From contig CM067322.1 in NCBI GenBank assembly GCA_034231615.1, forward strand, positions 65,563,349 through 65,627,348: DNA of 64,000 nt, read 5' to 3'. A program made the translations under genes and the position numbers. This document shows, in pieces, positions 51,782 to 62,683 of the stretch (position 1 is its first letter; each line of letters starts with the position of its first letter). The stretch comes from Meghimatium bilineatum (Eukaryota > Mollusca > Gastropoda > Stylommatophora > Philomycidae). The notes under the pieces are model-generated. The model had not been told where the DNA came from. It worked only from the letters and a program-made list of their open reading frames with translations, and ran no database searches.

Positions 51782-52262
51782 TGTTGCTGGGTTCCAAAAG
51801 GAGAGCAATTAGAGCAACACTGACCTACTATGCATGTGGTAGAGTAGACTAAGGAAGTATAGTGATGAAGTTGGCTCTCCCATCCCATAGGTCAAAGTGA
51901 CTAAACGCACTGCTGAAGTCAGATGTGTCAGACAGAAAAACACAGATATCACAGCCTAGCTCCCCATCAAGGCCAATTCCTTTACGTGGAAATGGGATTT
52001 AGTCTAGCCAAGAGAGACTGGAAACTAAAATTGGTTGGGTCATCCCCTATATCGAGCAGGCTTCAAAGCAAACACAGGTGCTGAAGTTGGACATACCAGG
52101 CAGCGTTGCACCCCAGCAGCCATGATATCACGCAACACGACTAGATAACATGTCTTCACAACAGCCTAACTGTAAATCATGACACAACATATCCAATTTT
52201 CTGGACTAACCTTTTCCTTCTAACCAGCAGGAGTGTGGGAATGAACACAGAAGAACACAATG
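51782..52262 (+). repeat. SINE-B split by a LINE scrap
   Basis: 5' part 51782-51961 (GTGTTGCTGGGTTCCAAAAG, GTTGGCTCTCCCATCCCATA, GATATCACAGCCTAGCT) and 3' part 52161-52262 (ACAGCCTAACTGTAAATCAT ... GGAGTGTGGGAATGAACACA, GAAGAAC). The duplicated ACAGCCTA(G/A)CT brackets an insert at 51962-52160. Confidence 0.85.
51962..52160 (-). mobile_element. Insert in SINE-B, related to the LINE-2 3' end
   Basis: Flanked by 11-bp duplication (51951-51961, 52161-52171, one mismatch). It begins CCCCATCAAGGCCAATTCCT and TTACGTGGAAATGGGATTTA, like the 3' region of LINE-2 at 42297-42335 (CCCATCAAGGCCAGCTCTTT), in the same orientation, so it is probably a 5'-truncated I-type LINE end. Confidence 0.65.
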
Positions 52263-52482
52263 ATTTTAGTGTGTTTTGAAGAAGCACCTCCAACCTGAGA
52301 CATAAGTAATAGAAGCCACCACACACTTCTTCATTCCCCACTTCAGTTTATGCATCTACAGATAATACAGTTTTTGTCATTTATGTTTGTGCATTTGTAG
52401 AACTGATTGATGTATATACATTTGAATCATTGACTGTTATTTAAATTTTTTGAAATTTTATTTCCTTGTTAATAATATTTAG

Positions 52483-52604
52483 GGAGCTGAAGTGTGTGGT
52501 TGTTGATGTGGAATATCGATTGCCACCTGAGTATAAATTTCCATCTATGTTTGATGATGGCAAGGCAGTTGTCAGATGGGTCTTAATGAACAAGTCTCTT
52601 GTTG
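52483..52604 (+). CDS. Alpha/beta-hydrolase gene B, exon 4
   Basis: Acceptor TAATAATATTTAG ends at 52482, donor GTTAGT begins at 52605; 122 nt, phase 2 in and 1 out. It encodes KELKCVVVDVEYRLPPEYKF then PSMFDDGKAVVRWVLMNKSL. VVxVxYRLxPExxFPxxxxD is the diagnostic strand 4/helix region of the HSL/arylacetamide deacetylase family and is the best evidence for the family assignment. Confidence 0.92.
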
Positions 52605-52689
52605 GTTAGTTTCATTGATTCTTTATGGATAAATGATATAATAAGATTGTGTGACATAGAAATAGCTAACTAGTATTAGCCCACAGACC

Positions 52690-53110
52690 AAGCTGAAGGT
52701 TTACAGAGAAGTGGTAGTTTCATTGCTATTCTACACTTGGGAAATATGGATAGTATATAGACAACATTTAAGGAAGCTGAATCGTTTCCACACAACTGGT
52801 CTCAGAAAGGTGACAAAGACAAGACAAGATTTCTAATACCACTGTCCTTGACAGCTGGTATCTCTAGCATGGACACTATTCTGATGCAGTCACAGATTCA
52901 TTTGACAGGTCATTTGGTACTTATGCCAGATCATTGTCTACCCAAGATATCTCTATCAGAAGATGCAAAAGGACATCTAAAGGTGGCCAAAGAAATACTA
53001 CAAGGACTTGCTGAAGACTTCACTGAAAGACTTTGACATAAACCATGACACATTGGAAGATGTTGCATGAAACAAAGCTACATGGCGCTCTACTGTCAAT
53101 AATAATAAGT
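52690..53110 (+). mobile_element. LINE C-terminus, in intron 4 of gene B
   Basis: Plus strand: VSLLFYTWEIWIVYRQHLRK, then in another frame FHTTGLRKVTKTRQDFL, AGISSMDTILMQSQIHLTGH, LMPDHCLPKISL and HDTLEDVA-like end. Matches the LRxLRxI...RAGIxSMxxxLxxxQLRWxGHVxRMPDxRLPK pattern of LINE tails. Frame broken. Confidence 0.85.
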
Positions 53111-53194
53111 GAGACTGCTGTAAACTATAATAATAGTACTTATGTAAACACAAGTTTGATAAGCTTTACAATGAGTGCACAGACTCCTGCTGTA

Positions 53195-53340
53195 TTAATT
53201 CTCAAACTCCCACTGGATCTCTCTTGTAGCAAGACCATGGTCCTACTAGATTTCCAGCAGGAAATGTCCAGAGAATGGAAATGCGTTGTGTCGCCGTTTT
53301 ATTTGTGCAAATGGCCCAATACATCCGTCTTCGGCTGCAA
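53195..53340 (-). repeat. SINE-A, 3'-tail-less copy
   Basis: Reverse: TCTCAAACTCCCACTGGATC, GACCATGGTCCTACTAGATT, GGAAATGCGTTGTGTCGCCG and CATCCGTCTTCGGCTGC. Confidence 0.9.
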
Positions 53341-54613
53341 ATATTTATCTTTATATATTTATATTTATCTAGATTGACATTAGGTGTGAAGCAGACTGGA
53401 TAAACTAACATTACCCTTGACCTCTAGGGACCTGGAAATGATAGATTAAAAAAATAGACAGTTCAAATTTCTATTCCTGATAACCTCTGATAAAAGCGAG
53501 ATCAAGTTTGGCAGGACACAAAAGGGGGTCTGAAGTAGTTAACCCACTGATTCCTGACAACTTGTTGAAGTGTAGTTACATCAGAATTGTGGTATTTTTT
53601 TTATCTATACAAGTTACCGTAAAAATTCAATGGTATTTTATGGCAAGTTTTTAGTTGTGCAAAGTCCACATTTTCATTGATGTTATTATCTAGCCGGCTC
53701 ACTCTTTGGGAGAAGAGATCTGATATTGTTAAGCTCTGAGAATGTCAGATTGTGTGAAGTTTCAGATGTTATGAATAGCTATCACATACTTTAGAATGGA
53801 AAATGTATAAATGCTGAAACATATTCAGTTAAGAGAAGTATAAGTAGAGATGGGGGGGGGGGAAGTGATAGTGAGTTTTAGTTTCACCAAGATACCATGA
53901 GTTTTACCGAGATAAAGTAGGAGATACTGATAGACATTGAGTTGGTCCAGAAACACGTGACCAAAGCCTGTGAGAGGAACTTTTTGCATTTACAAAAGTT
54001 TAATTTAGCATTTTTGTCCAGGCAGTTCAGACATGCTCTGCTGAGAGATAAACATGGTATAACCTGTGATGGACTTAACAAAGATGAGTACATATTTGGA
54101 CAAGAGTTGCTTTGGGAACATTTTCTGTATAGCAGAGATATATCGACAGACAGAACAGATCACAAAGATGAAGAGGCAATACATGCTTTTATATCCTCGG
54201 TTGATTATAGTCGAGATTTTCACCATCAGGCCAGTTTAGATCCCAGGAAATCTCATAGGCATACCAATAGCTGTACATGCTAGAGAGAGAAATGTATGCA
54301 TGACTATTTTCAGCTATTGTGTCATTCTGATTTACTAAATAAAGTCAGCATATGCGTTGAGTCAGAATTCTGTGAAGCTATCATGTATGTTGTTGCTGTG
54401 ATAGTTGGTAAAGTTTGATAGAGATTAAGCAGTACCAGAAGTAACACACTTTGTGAAGCAAAGGGTCTCAGCATGGAGAATGCCCTGTGACAATAGTAAC
54501 ACTGCTGTGTACAGCACATGTCATAACTTGATTAAGGAGATTGGGTGTGGGTTTGATTATTCAAACCTGGAATCTCTCTTGTGAAGAAACCTACTGAAGA
54601 CTATGCATGGACT
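53341..54613 (+). other. Intron 4 of gene B; one unrecognised 113-codon frame
   Basis: A plus-strand frame at 53942-54283 (VTKACERNFLHLQKFN, FGQELLWEHFLYSRDIS, FISSVDYSRDFHHQ) reads like protein but matches no family I know; no splice sites in phase were found around it. The remainder is anonymous. Confidence 0.35.
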
Positions 54614-54621
54614 GTTTATAG

Positions 54622-55395
54622 CAGTATTTCCCAATGTGGGGCCCATGCTCCATAGGGGAGGGAGTGAGGAATATGATTGTTCATGGATACAATTTGATTG
54701 CTTGGGGGAGGGGGGGGCATTTCATGGGGCAATAACACAGTTGTTTGTTCTTGTTTGGAACCTACCTGTTTAATTATTTCCCTTGGCTATGTTTATCAGT
54801 TTTTTTTTCATTTATTAATTTAATTATTTATTTATTTATGGTTAGCGTTAGATATATAAAACACAACTCTCCTAACCCTAGAATAATTAATATTAAAATT
54901 AATTATTGATTTATTGTTCATATAATATTTAGAATAAAAAAGTGTTAAGATCAATAAACGTTGAAGAGGGGTGGTTCCTTATCAACATCGAAACAACAAC
55001 AAGAAATCTTTTTTGGTTATATAGAGGCATAACAGCATAGAAATATTAATAGCTGAAGGCAGAGTTAACTGCAACACGGGAGGATAACACCCAAGACGAC
55101 GATGATGCAGTGATATATCAGATTGCTTAAACATGTCTCTAGGTACGGCACGTCAACTCGCCCAGAATCGCGAAGTGCTCAGAAAATCCATAAGGAAGAC
55201 AACGTTCTGGAAAGAATATGTGACATGATGATGATAATATTTAGATTAGTTATAAAATAGGCTGGTAGGCGCACGTTCCAGACAAGAACCCAATTTTTGA
55301 ATAAAAAAAAGAATGTAAATGTTACATTGTGAGGGCATCAGAATTTTAGAAAGATTTAGATGGGGCATGATTTAAAAAAAGGTTGGGAACCACTG
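54622..55395. mobile_element. hAT-like non-autonomous element
   Basis: Left end CAGTATTTCCCAATGTGGGG, right end (reverse) CAGTGGTTCCCAACCTTTTT, the standard hAT terminal style, flanked by 8-bp GTTTATAG (54614-54621) and GTTTAGAG (55396-55403), one mismatch. 774 bp, no transposase. It contains a LINE tail scrap at about 55130-55225 (ARQLAQNREVLRKSIRKTTF-WKEYVT). Confidence 0.85.
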
Positions 55396-55434
55396 GTTTA
55401 GAGGGAGTCAACCTTTTTATCTATAGTGTATTGT

Positions 55435-55640
55435 CAGGAGGGGAGCAAAGATAAGTGATACTGTCATTTATATTATTAGAGACAACTAAGAAGGTGACAC
55501 AGAAGCCTTGTTGAAGTCTGATGGGTCAGGCTGAAAAGCACAGATTTCACAGCCAAACTGTAAACCATGAAACAATGCTTTCCATTCTCCGTTCTATACC
55601 CTGCTAATCTTTAGAAGGTTGAGAATGACGATTTCCAGTT
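55435..55640 (+). repeat. SINE-B, internally deleted
   Basis: AGGAGGGGAGCAAAGATAAG, GACACAGAAGCCTTGTTGAA, CACAGCCAAACTGTAAACCA and TACCCTGCTAATCTTTAGAA. The middle 'GGGATGGAGTTGG' region is missing. Confidence 0.82.
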
Positions 55641-55935
55641 TAACTGGAAATAGTTCCTAGGTCAGCACATCCTAAGGAAATGGGTTTTAGGTCTATTGGG
55701 AAAGTTAAGGTGGTGGGTGTGATAATGACCATGTTATTCCCACATGTGTTGCTGGTCAATGAAAGATACAGGCCTATCACAATATTCCCTAATATGCCTC
55801 CGAGGCCTAGAAAAAGTTTACTCTTTGGACATTTGTTGGTATATTTCCCATTGCATTTAAGATATTCAATACCAATCATATATACTGTTCTGTGAATTGA
55901 CATATTGAATTTGGTGTTCTATCTTTGTTGTGTAG

Positions 55936-56033
55936 GCGGTGAAAATGACAGCAAAGTTGGGGTCATTGGATCTAGTTTTGGTGCAGGAATTGCTCTAACC
56001 ATTGCTTTTGAAGTCCCAGGGATTGATTATCAG
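55936..56033 (+). CDS. Alpha/beta-hydrolase gene B, exon 5 (nucleophile elbow)
   Basis: Acceptor TTTGTTGTGTAG ends at 55935, donor GTGCAA begins at 56034; 98 nt, phase 1 in and 0 out. It encodes GGENDSKVGVIGSSFGAGIA then LTIAFEVPGIDYQ. KVGVIGSSFGAG is the nucleophile elbow: GxSxG is met by G-S-S-F-G with the second Ser as the nucleophile, but the family's usual GDSAGG has become GSSFGAG. Confidence 0.9.
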
Positions 56034-56039
56034 GTGCAA

Positions 56040-56495
56040 TTTATTGATATTCTTTTAAATTAAAATTTTCTGTTATTTAAAATAAGAGCATATCAGTTTT
56101 GTTTACGGTATATCTCTTTTGACTTATACAGAATATATTAACTTAGAAAACAAGAGCAATTTAGCAAGCTGTACTAACATTAGAAAGGTGGACATTTAAA
56201 TGGGTAATTAGATTAAATATAATTAGAAGTGAAAAGAAAGGAAGAAATGTTAGTACTCTTAAACAAATGAGTGTCCAACAATTAATTCTATATGGTTTAA
56301 TTCTCAACTGGTTGAAAGCCGTATCCAGGTCTATCTATATACATTTTAACTCCCTGCAGAGCAAACATCAACAAATCTCTACCATCTTATCCTATCTTTA
56401 CGTATTACCTCCAGCTATTTCTATGTTATACCAGGCATTTGTGTTTCTGCATCTAATTCTTTCCTCCAGGTATTTCTTGGTCTTCCTCTTTTCCC
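56040..56495. other. Intron 5 of gene B, partly unrecognised
   Basis: No clear feature before the antisense LINE; the right part (from about 56260) may be the decayed end of that LINE. Confidence 0.35.
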
Positions 56496-56737
56496 TATGG
56501 GTCCCATAGCAATGATTGCCGTACAATGATTTTTGTTTGTTATTTCTAGTGCCATTTCCTTAGTTCTTTTTCCACTGGAGTTTGTTTAGTTCTTTTCATG
56601 TGCTCCTTCATTGGTGGTCTTACCATACCATTTAAAACCTGCTATTCTTCGCAGATATCTATTGATGAATGTTTATCTGATTGTCCCTGTTGTTATACTC
56701 CATGTTTCTGAGCCAAACAAAAGCACTGATTTTACAT

Positions 56738-56896
56738 TTCTTCTTCAGCGTTCATTCTCAAACTCCCACTGGATCTCTCTTGTAGTAAGACTACAGTTCT
56801 ACTTGATTTCCAGCATGATGTAGTATAGAAAATGGAAATGCGTTGCGTCTCCGTTCTGTTTGCAAACAATGGCCTGATACATTCATCTTTGGCGGA
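56738..56896 (-). repeat. SINE-A nested in a LINE, 10-bp duplication
   Basis: Full-length reverse copy from TTCTTCTTCAGCG to TCATCTTTGGCGGA, flanked by GATTTTACAT (56728-56737) and GATTTAACAT (56897-56906), one mismatch. Confidence 0.92.
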
Positions 56897-57207
56897 GATT
56901 TAACATTTGAATTAAATATTTGTATTTGATGTAATTACTTTTGATTTCCATACATTTCCTAGTGCAATAAAGTTTCCACTTATTTTCTATGTTCTTATCC
57001 TGACATCTTTGTCTGTTCTTCCTCTCTGTCAGTGTTGCTGCCAGATGTATGATGCTACCTCCTGTAGGGCTGTTGCACTTAATGTAATTTGGTTTCCATT
57101 TGCTTTATTTATTCTCATAATCTTTGCATTATGTGTGTGTGTGTATTTTATTTTTTTTATATTTTATTTTTATGTGCTGTTATTTGCCATTTTAAATATT
57201 CCTTGCT

Positions 57208-57362
57208 GAAGACGGATGTGTCAGGCTATTGGTGCAAATAAAACGGCAACACAACGCATTTCCATTTTCTGGATTACATTCTGCTGGAAACCTAGTAGGA
57301 CCATTGCCTTGCAACAAGAGAGATCCAGTGGGAGTTTGAGAATTAACACAGAAGAAGAAAAA
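57208..57362 (+). repeat. SINE-A, full length
   Basis: GAAGACGGATGTGTCAGGCT, AAACGGCAACACAACGCATT, CTACATT-like centre, GAGAGATCCAGTGGGAGTTT and a GAAGAAGAAAAAAGAAAAAG tail. Confidence 0.92.
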
Positions 57363-57379
57363 AGAAAAAGAAGTAGTTT

Positions 57380-57590
57380 TCACATGCTTCCAGACTACCA
57401 TCAGACAGTGCTCCTCAAAAAGCATTAGTATACAGGCATGATGGATACAAAGTCAAGGGCAGACCTTGCAAATGATGGATTACAGAAATAAGAGTCAACA
57501 AAAGCATATATGAAGCACACACAAAAATCCATCTCCAGAGAACTCTTCTACCCTGAACGCTGCAAGGCACAAAGGGGTATAAAGTGAAAA
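57380..57590 (+). mobile_element. LINE-3 3' end
   Basis: Encodes RLPSDSAPQKALVYRHDGYK-like, VKGRPCKWWITEIRVNKSIY-like and HKKSISRELFYPER-like blocks in broken frames, followed by GCAAGGCACAAAGGGGTATA; the same end as 28392-29692. Confidence 0.75.
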
Positions 57591-57849
57591 GAAAAAGAAG
57601 TAATTTTCCTGGAGCTAATAATAGCATTATCACTCTGTAATTTGTGCAATCTATTGAATCTCCCTTCTCAGACAAGTTACCATTCTTTTCAGTCAGTTGT
57701 TATTTCATCTTACTTCCATATCTTACTAAGTTTGTACATTAACTCTGTTAAAATATCTTAATTTGCTTTAATGACCTTTGCTGGGATGTTGTCTAGACCA
57801 GTTGCCTTTCTATCTTTTAGGATTCTTATTACACTGTAGAATCATGGGG

Positions 57850-58315
57850 AATGAGAAAGATTATGCTTTGTCAAAAATCTAAAGCGATATGGACAACACA
57901 GACACCTACTGTCCTACAGAGAAGAAAAACAATAATCCAGAACACATACACATTGAAGTAAAAGAAACAAATGGAAATGGAAGACAAACATGATACAATA
58001 CATAACCTCCAAAGATATCAACAGACAACACTATTTTGCCTTAGAACAGGCCACTGCAGAATGTTAGATCACCTTTACCGATTGTGGATCTCATACATAG
58101 ATGAATATCCATGTGGATCTGGAATCCAACTCCTGAACACATACTTCAGGATTGCCCAACATGCAGAGACAGCAGACCTGGCCAGAGGATATAGATTTGA
58201 AGTGAAAGCTATGGGACAGTTGCTCTGACCTGGAGAAGACAGTGGACTTCACCCTGACGACAGGCCAGACAGTATAACATGACTGCAGATGCTAAATGCA
58301 GAAGAAGAAAAAGAA
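57850..58315 (+). mobile_element. LINE 3' end with LRTGHCR block and GAA-repeat tail
   Basis: Plus strand: LQRYQQTTLFCLRTGHCRML, DHLYRLWISYIDEYPCGSG and, in another frame, WPEDI-like, VKLWDSCSDLEKTVDFTLT. The xLRTGHxRL..H...CPC arrangement is the zinc-knuckle end of a LINE with RNase H. It ends GCAGATGCTAAATGCAGAAGAAGAAAAAG, i.e. the same GCAGAAGAAGAA end that SINE-A and SINE-B carry. Confidence 0.8.
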
Positions 58316-59341
58316 TGATTCTTATTGCATATTCTATTATCCAGGTAGAATATTAATTGACATGGAAGATACAAATTTAGAAAAGCAAATCGAGTGAATG
58401 ATATTCATGAAAACAATATGTAGAAGAAAATATGTTACACAGGGTGAGTGAGACCAGTTCCAGAATGTAATAAAAAAAAGTAGATCGCATGGCAGCAACT
58501 TGCTATCGGGGATGAAGTTAACTCTTCATGTACTAAGTCGCAGAAACTATTAGGTATGGTGGCCATCTCCCTTGTTTGCAGTGTTTACCTTCCCTAACTA
58601 ATGATTCAGGCACCCATTTACAGCTGGGTCGACTGGAGGAGCAGTTGTGTCAAGTGAGAAATCACATCCCAGATTTGATTTTCAGAATGTAAAATGGCAG
58701 AACCAAGAATTTAAAAACATAAAGAGACATCACCCATATATATGTTACAAGACACTGAAAGGGGAGCAAAGCATAGCAGCACTGTTATTTGTTGTTATGC
58801 ATGTGATAAGAGATATAACTACCAAGTCTTTTTTAGGATAAAAATAATTTACAGCCCTTTATTAGAGTAGCAGCAGAGTTATAGTCATAAATTGCAGAAC
58901 TAAATTACCTATGACAATAGCCATAAAACTATGCATATAATTTTATAAGAGCTATTTTACCGAAGTTTATTGTTTATGACTGTGTATCCGATGCTTTTTT
59001 AAACTTCCCACTCCTGCATTTGCTAGATTGATACATGTACATGTATCACCATACCTGACATTATTGAGCTGATTAATTTCTATAGGGTTCACGTCTTCAG
59101 TGATTTAAAAAAAATGGTAGCAGAACACTGTTACTCTTTAGTATGTGTCAATGTAAAGTGGTGGTGACTATGTTTAAAAATTATGTTATCACATTGTTTT
59201 TCTGCACCAAGATAGCACGTGCAGGACACACTTGACATTCCTAACAACAATATTGACAGATTACAATACAATGTCATAATTATTATAATTTCGATCACAG
59301 TTTTAAGGTTTTCATTTGAAGCACCCTTGTAATTTAGATAT
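58316..59341. other. Intron 5 of gene B, small SINE-B scrap, otherwise unrecognised
   Basis: 58745-58815 matches the SINE-B 5' part (AAGGGGAGCAAAGCATAGCA, GCACTGTTA, GTGATAAGAGAT). Nothing else recognised. Confidence 0.45.
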
Positions 59342-59343
59342 TA

Positions 59344-62300
59344 CCGTTAAGATCCGAATATAAACCCATCCGATTGTAGGCCGAGAACCTAATTATCCCT
59401 TCCCAAAAGTGGCGTACGTCTAAGATCCGACTATAGACCGACATCCCCAACTTAACAATGCCGGCAATAATGAACTTCATTATCATAAGAAAGAACCGAC
59501 ATGCTAAATGGAAATTAAAACAAACTTTTGCAACTTTAAGAAAATGGCATTCATTTAATTTGCTTCACTCACGTAACTTGAATGAATCAAGGAATGAAAC
59601 CCCGGTGGCTACTGTATTCTGGATCAACATATCAGAAAATAATGAATAGGCTGACTTCCCTATCCATGGCTATAGACAGTTTATGAGGTGGCGAGACTTT
59701 GGGGAACAAAGTCTTTCCTGAATGAATTGTCTGTCTTGGGTGTCTGGGCGTTATGATGCGGAACAGCGCTAGTGAATAGTAATTACTACGTAACTATTAT
59801 GTCACCGGGTTCTGACAGTGACGTTAAAGCAGAAACGATGAATGGCAAGACAGCGAGATCACGTTTGTTTTTATAAGATACAGAAGAGTTTGAACTTTGT
59901 TCCTTGTTATGTTTACCGTGTGGGGAGAATACGGTAATAAAATAAAAATAACAGAGGATTGTGAAATTGATCTTGTCTTCCACTAAATATACAGTGGTTG
60001 GGGGAGGGAATCAATTACGGCGGAATTTTACTCCAAATGCCAATGATGTGTCGTGATTTGGAACCTCCTTTCAAATTTTCTATAAAGAAAGATTGCATTC
60101 AGTCACTTATCTTAATGGCATCATCAAAATGTGAGGAAAACTTGGATTGGTTGAGCTGATTGAAATGGGTAGGGCCAGTAGTCAATCTGCGGCCTCAGTG
60201 GGCTGGACTAATTAACAGAATATAAGGCTGACTTAGCTAGCCAAGAATACTGCACAAGTAGATTAGCTTCAGTTCATACATTTTTATTGTCATTGTGATT
60301 TTATTTGTGTTTTATAAGAAGTATACCTGGACAGAAACGAACATCGTATACTGCTGGTTTTAAGTTGGATGTTATCGCTTTTGCGGAGAAGTCCAACAAT
60401 TCCATGGCTTCTCACCACTTCATTGTAAATGAAAAGCAAGTGCGGGAATGGAGGGAAAAAAAGGAAGAATTGTCTTTGATGCCAATGTCAAAGAGAGCAT
60501 CACGTGGCCGTACAGCTTCATTCCCTGCGCTGGAGAAGAAATTATCCAAATGGATAATGGAGTCTAGACAGAACGGATTAATTATAACCCGCACCAATAT
60601 TCAAATCAGGGACTCTCGATATTGAAAGATCCTGCATTCCAGAAACACAAATCTGAGGACTTCGTTGCGTCAATGGGATGGTGCAATCGCTTTATGAACA
60701 GACATCACTAGTGTCTACGAACACGCACTAAGCTGGCGCAAAAGTTGCCGAAGGAGCTAGAAACAAAAATTGATTCATTTCAACGTTTCACTATCAACCT
60801 GAGGAAGAGATTTAACTACGATCTATCTCAAATAGGAAACATGGAAGAGACACCTGTTTGCTTTGATATGCCTTCTAATCGCACCGTTGAACGCAAAGGT
60901 GCAAAGACAGTTTTTGTAAAGACAACTGGGCATGAAAAAACTCGATTCACTGTTGTGTTAGCTTGCATGGCAGATAGGTCACGTTTGCCCCCCGTGATTA
61001 TATTTAAACGCAAGACTCTGCCTAAGGGTATTAAATTCCCAAGTGGCGTGTTTGTGCGTGCTCACACGAAAGGTTGGATGGACGAAAGTGGTACTCTGGA
61101 ATGGCTGGATAAAGTGTGGGGGGCAGAGGAAGTGGCCGCTTTAAAAAAAACCATCCATGCTAGTCTGAGAATCATTTAGGGCGCATCTCACAGAGAAAGT
61201 GGAACAACGATGCCGTGAGATGGGGTTGTCTGCTTCCGTCATTCCTGGGGGACTTACATTCCTCTTGCAGCCACTAGATGTCTGCCTGAGCAAACCATTC
61301 AAGGACAGACTCAGACAGGGCAAAATGGAATGACTGGATGGCATCATCTGATTTAGCAGTGACGAAGGGTGGTAACATAAAAAAGTTGACATCACCACAA
61401 TCGTTACGTGGGTCAAAGAATCGTGGTCTGATATTCATCCGAAATGATCATCAGATCTTTCAAAAAGTGTTCAATAAGTAACGCAATGGATGGAAGTGAG
61501 GACGACGCTTCTTTGAGAACGATGCCGACGACGACAATGTACCAGAGACTGACGATATCCACCCTGATGTTTCCATGACAGATGATGACATTCGTGAGTT
61601 ATTTCAGACTTCAGACAGTGATTCGGACTTTGAAGGATTTCAATGACTGTTTGGACTGGCACTGGTAAGTATTTCCTAAATTTTATCGATATTTGATGTT
61701 ATTCTGTGTTCTGTTTTTGTGTCTACACTACAGATAATTTTGTTTAAAATTTTGCTGTACGCAAGCCAAACCTCCTATAATTTAGTCTGTTACTATCAAA
61801 ACACTACCCAGTAGGGCTAGACTATAAACGCCAGTTACCGTTATATAGACGTCATTTTTTATCACAGACGACATTATATGCACCCGGTAACTACCGGTAC
61901 CTACACTTGATCGCAGTTAGGTTAATAAATAACATCAGATACTGGTATACTTTTCTGACCAATTTCGATGATCAATTGAAACCGTTATGATAGAAATATA
62001 TGTAACGTAACCGTAAAAAAACGGTAATACCCATTGCTAAAAATAGCGTTTCCAGGAAAATTATGCTCAGTAAATATGGCGGCATGTCGGAAATAACGAT
62101 ATAGGCCTAGTAAGTGAGTTTTTATCAAGAAATATCAGAGATTTCGAAGGAAATATTGTATGATATATAGAAATTAATGTAATTAGAGGCCTAGCATTAT
62201 GGTAATTACGCTCTAGATTGCTAGTGAGCCCTAGTCATTTTATCCTGGCTTAATATATCGGGACATGTGAGTTGTCACTGACATTTTTTTAAAACAGTGT

Positions 62301-62432
62301 TTTTCTCCTTTTTTACTGTGATTTGGATGTAATTTTTTTAAAATTTGATCTTGCTTGAATATAAGACGAGGAGTATGAAGTCATCTCAGATTTTTGTCCA
62401 AAAATTCTCAGTTTGTACACGGATCTTAACGG
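59344..62432 (+). mobile_element. Pogo/Tigger-like DNA transposon, inactive
   Basis: Ends CCGTTAAGATCCG at 59344 and in reverse at 62432, each next to TA (59342-59343, 62433-62434). 3,089 bp. Subterminal sequence repeats the GATCCGAATATA/GATCCGACTATA theme. The transposase frame lies at about 60305-61650 and is broken into pieces, described separately. It lies in sense orientation in intron 5 of gene B. Confidence 0.88.
60305..61650 (+). pseudogene. Pogo-like transposase, degraded
   Basis: Pieces in order: 60305-60622 with KRTSYTAGFKLDVIAFAEKS and NEKQVREWREKKEEL (N-terminal helix-turn-helix as in Tigger/POGK proteins) up to a stop; a gap with CENP-B-type helix remains; 60745-61179 with DSFQRFTINLRKRF, GNMEETPVCFDMPSNRTVER, KTTGHEKTRFTVVLACMADR, PPVIIFKRKTLPKGIKFP and GWMDESGTLEWLDKVW; then FRAHLTEKVEQRCREM, VIPGGLTFLLQPLDVCLSKP-FK, and an acidic C-terminus. 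At the first catalytic position relatives have NMDE; here NMEE. At the second, relatives have W-D-S/A-F-RAH; here a stop codon and Glu precede SFRAH. The third (QPLDV) is kept. At least four breaks; catalysis lost. Confidence 0.88.
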
Positions 62433-62683
62433 TAGATTAAGATCCATGGGCATAAGATGACAAGAGTAAAAGAGAGTCCAAGTGAAACTCTTTGCATGAC
62501 AACCATAAAAGAGGGTATGACTATGGGTTTCAACAGCTTGGAGAGCAATGATGATCAAACTGGAGAGCACTGGTTATATACTCTTTTGCTAATGAAGGAA
62601 CATGAACAAATAAAAACTTAATTAGTTTGTCAGACGTTTTGTACTTTCATTATTTCTGTTATTTTGGCTTTGTTCTTTAACAG
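62433..62683. other. End of intron 5 of gene B
   Basis: Ordinary intronic sequence with a pyrimidine-rich TTTGTTCTTTAACAG acceptor at 62669-62683. Confidence 0.6.

Larger units (their letters stand above)
56500..57845 (-). mobile_element. LINE, antisense, interrupted several times
   Basis: Read on the minus strand from 57845: ILKDRKATGLDNIPAKVIKA (RT start), LMYKLSKIWK, then after foreign inserts KIMRINKANGNQITLSATAL with QEVASYIW (57130-57010), TDKDVRIRT, and NVKSVLLFGSETWSIT with INRYLRRIAGFKWYGKTTN (56720-56600). These are successive blocks of one LINE type. SINE-A at 56738-56896 and a SINE-A plus LINE-3 piece at 57208-57590 interrupt it. Confidence 0.8.
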
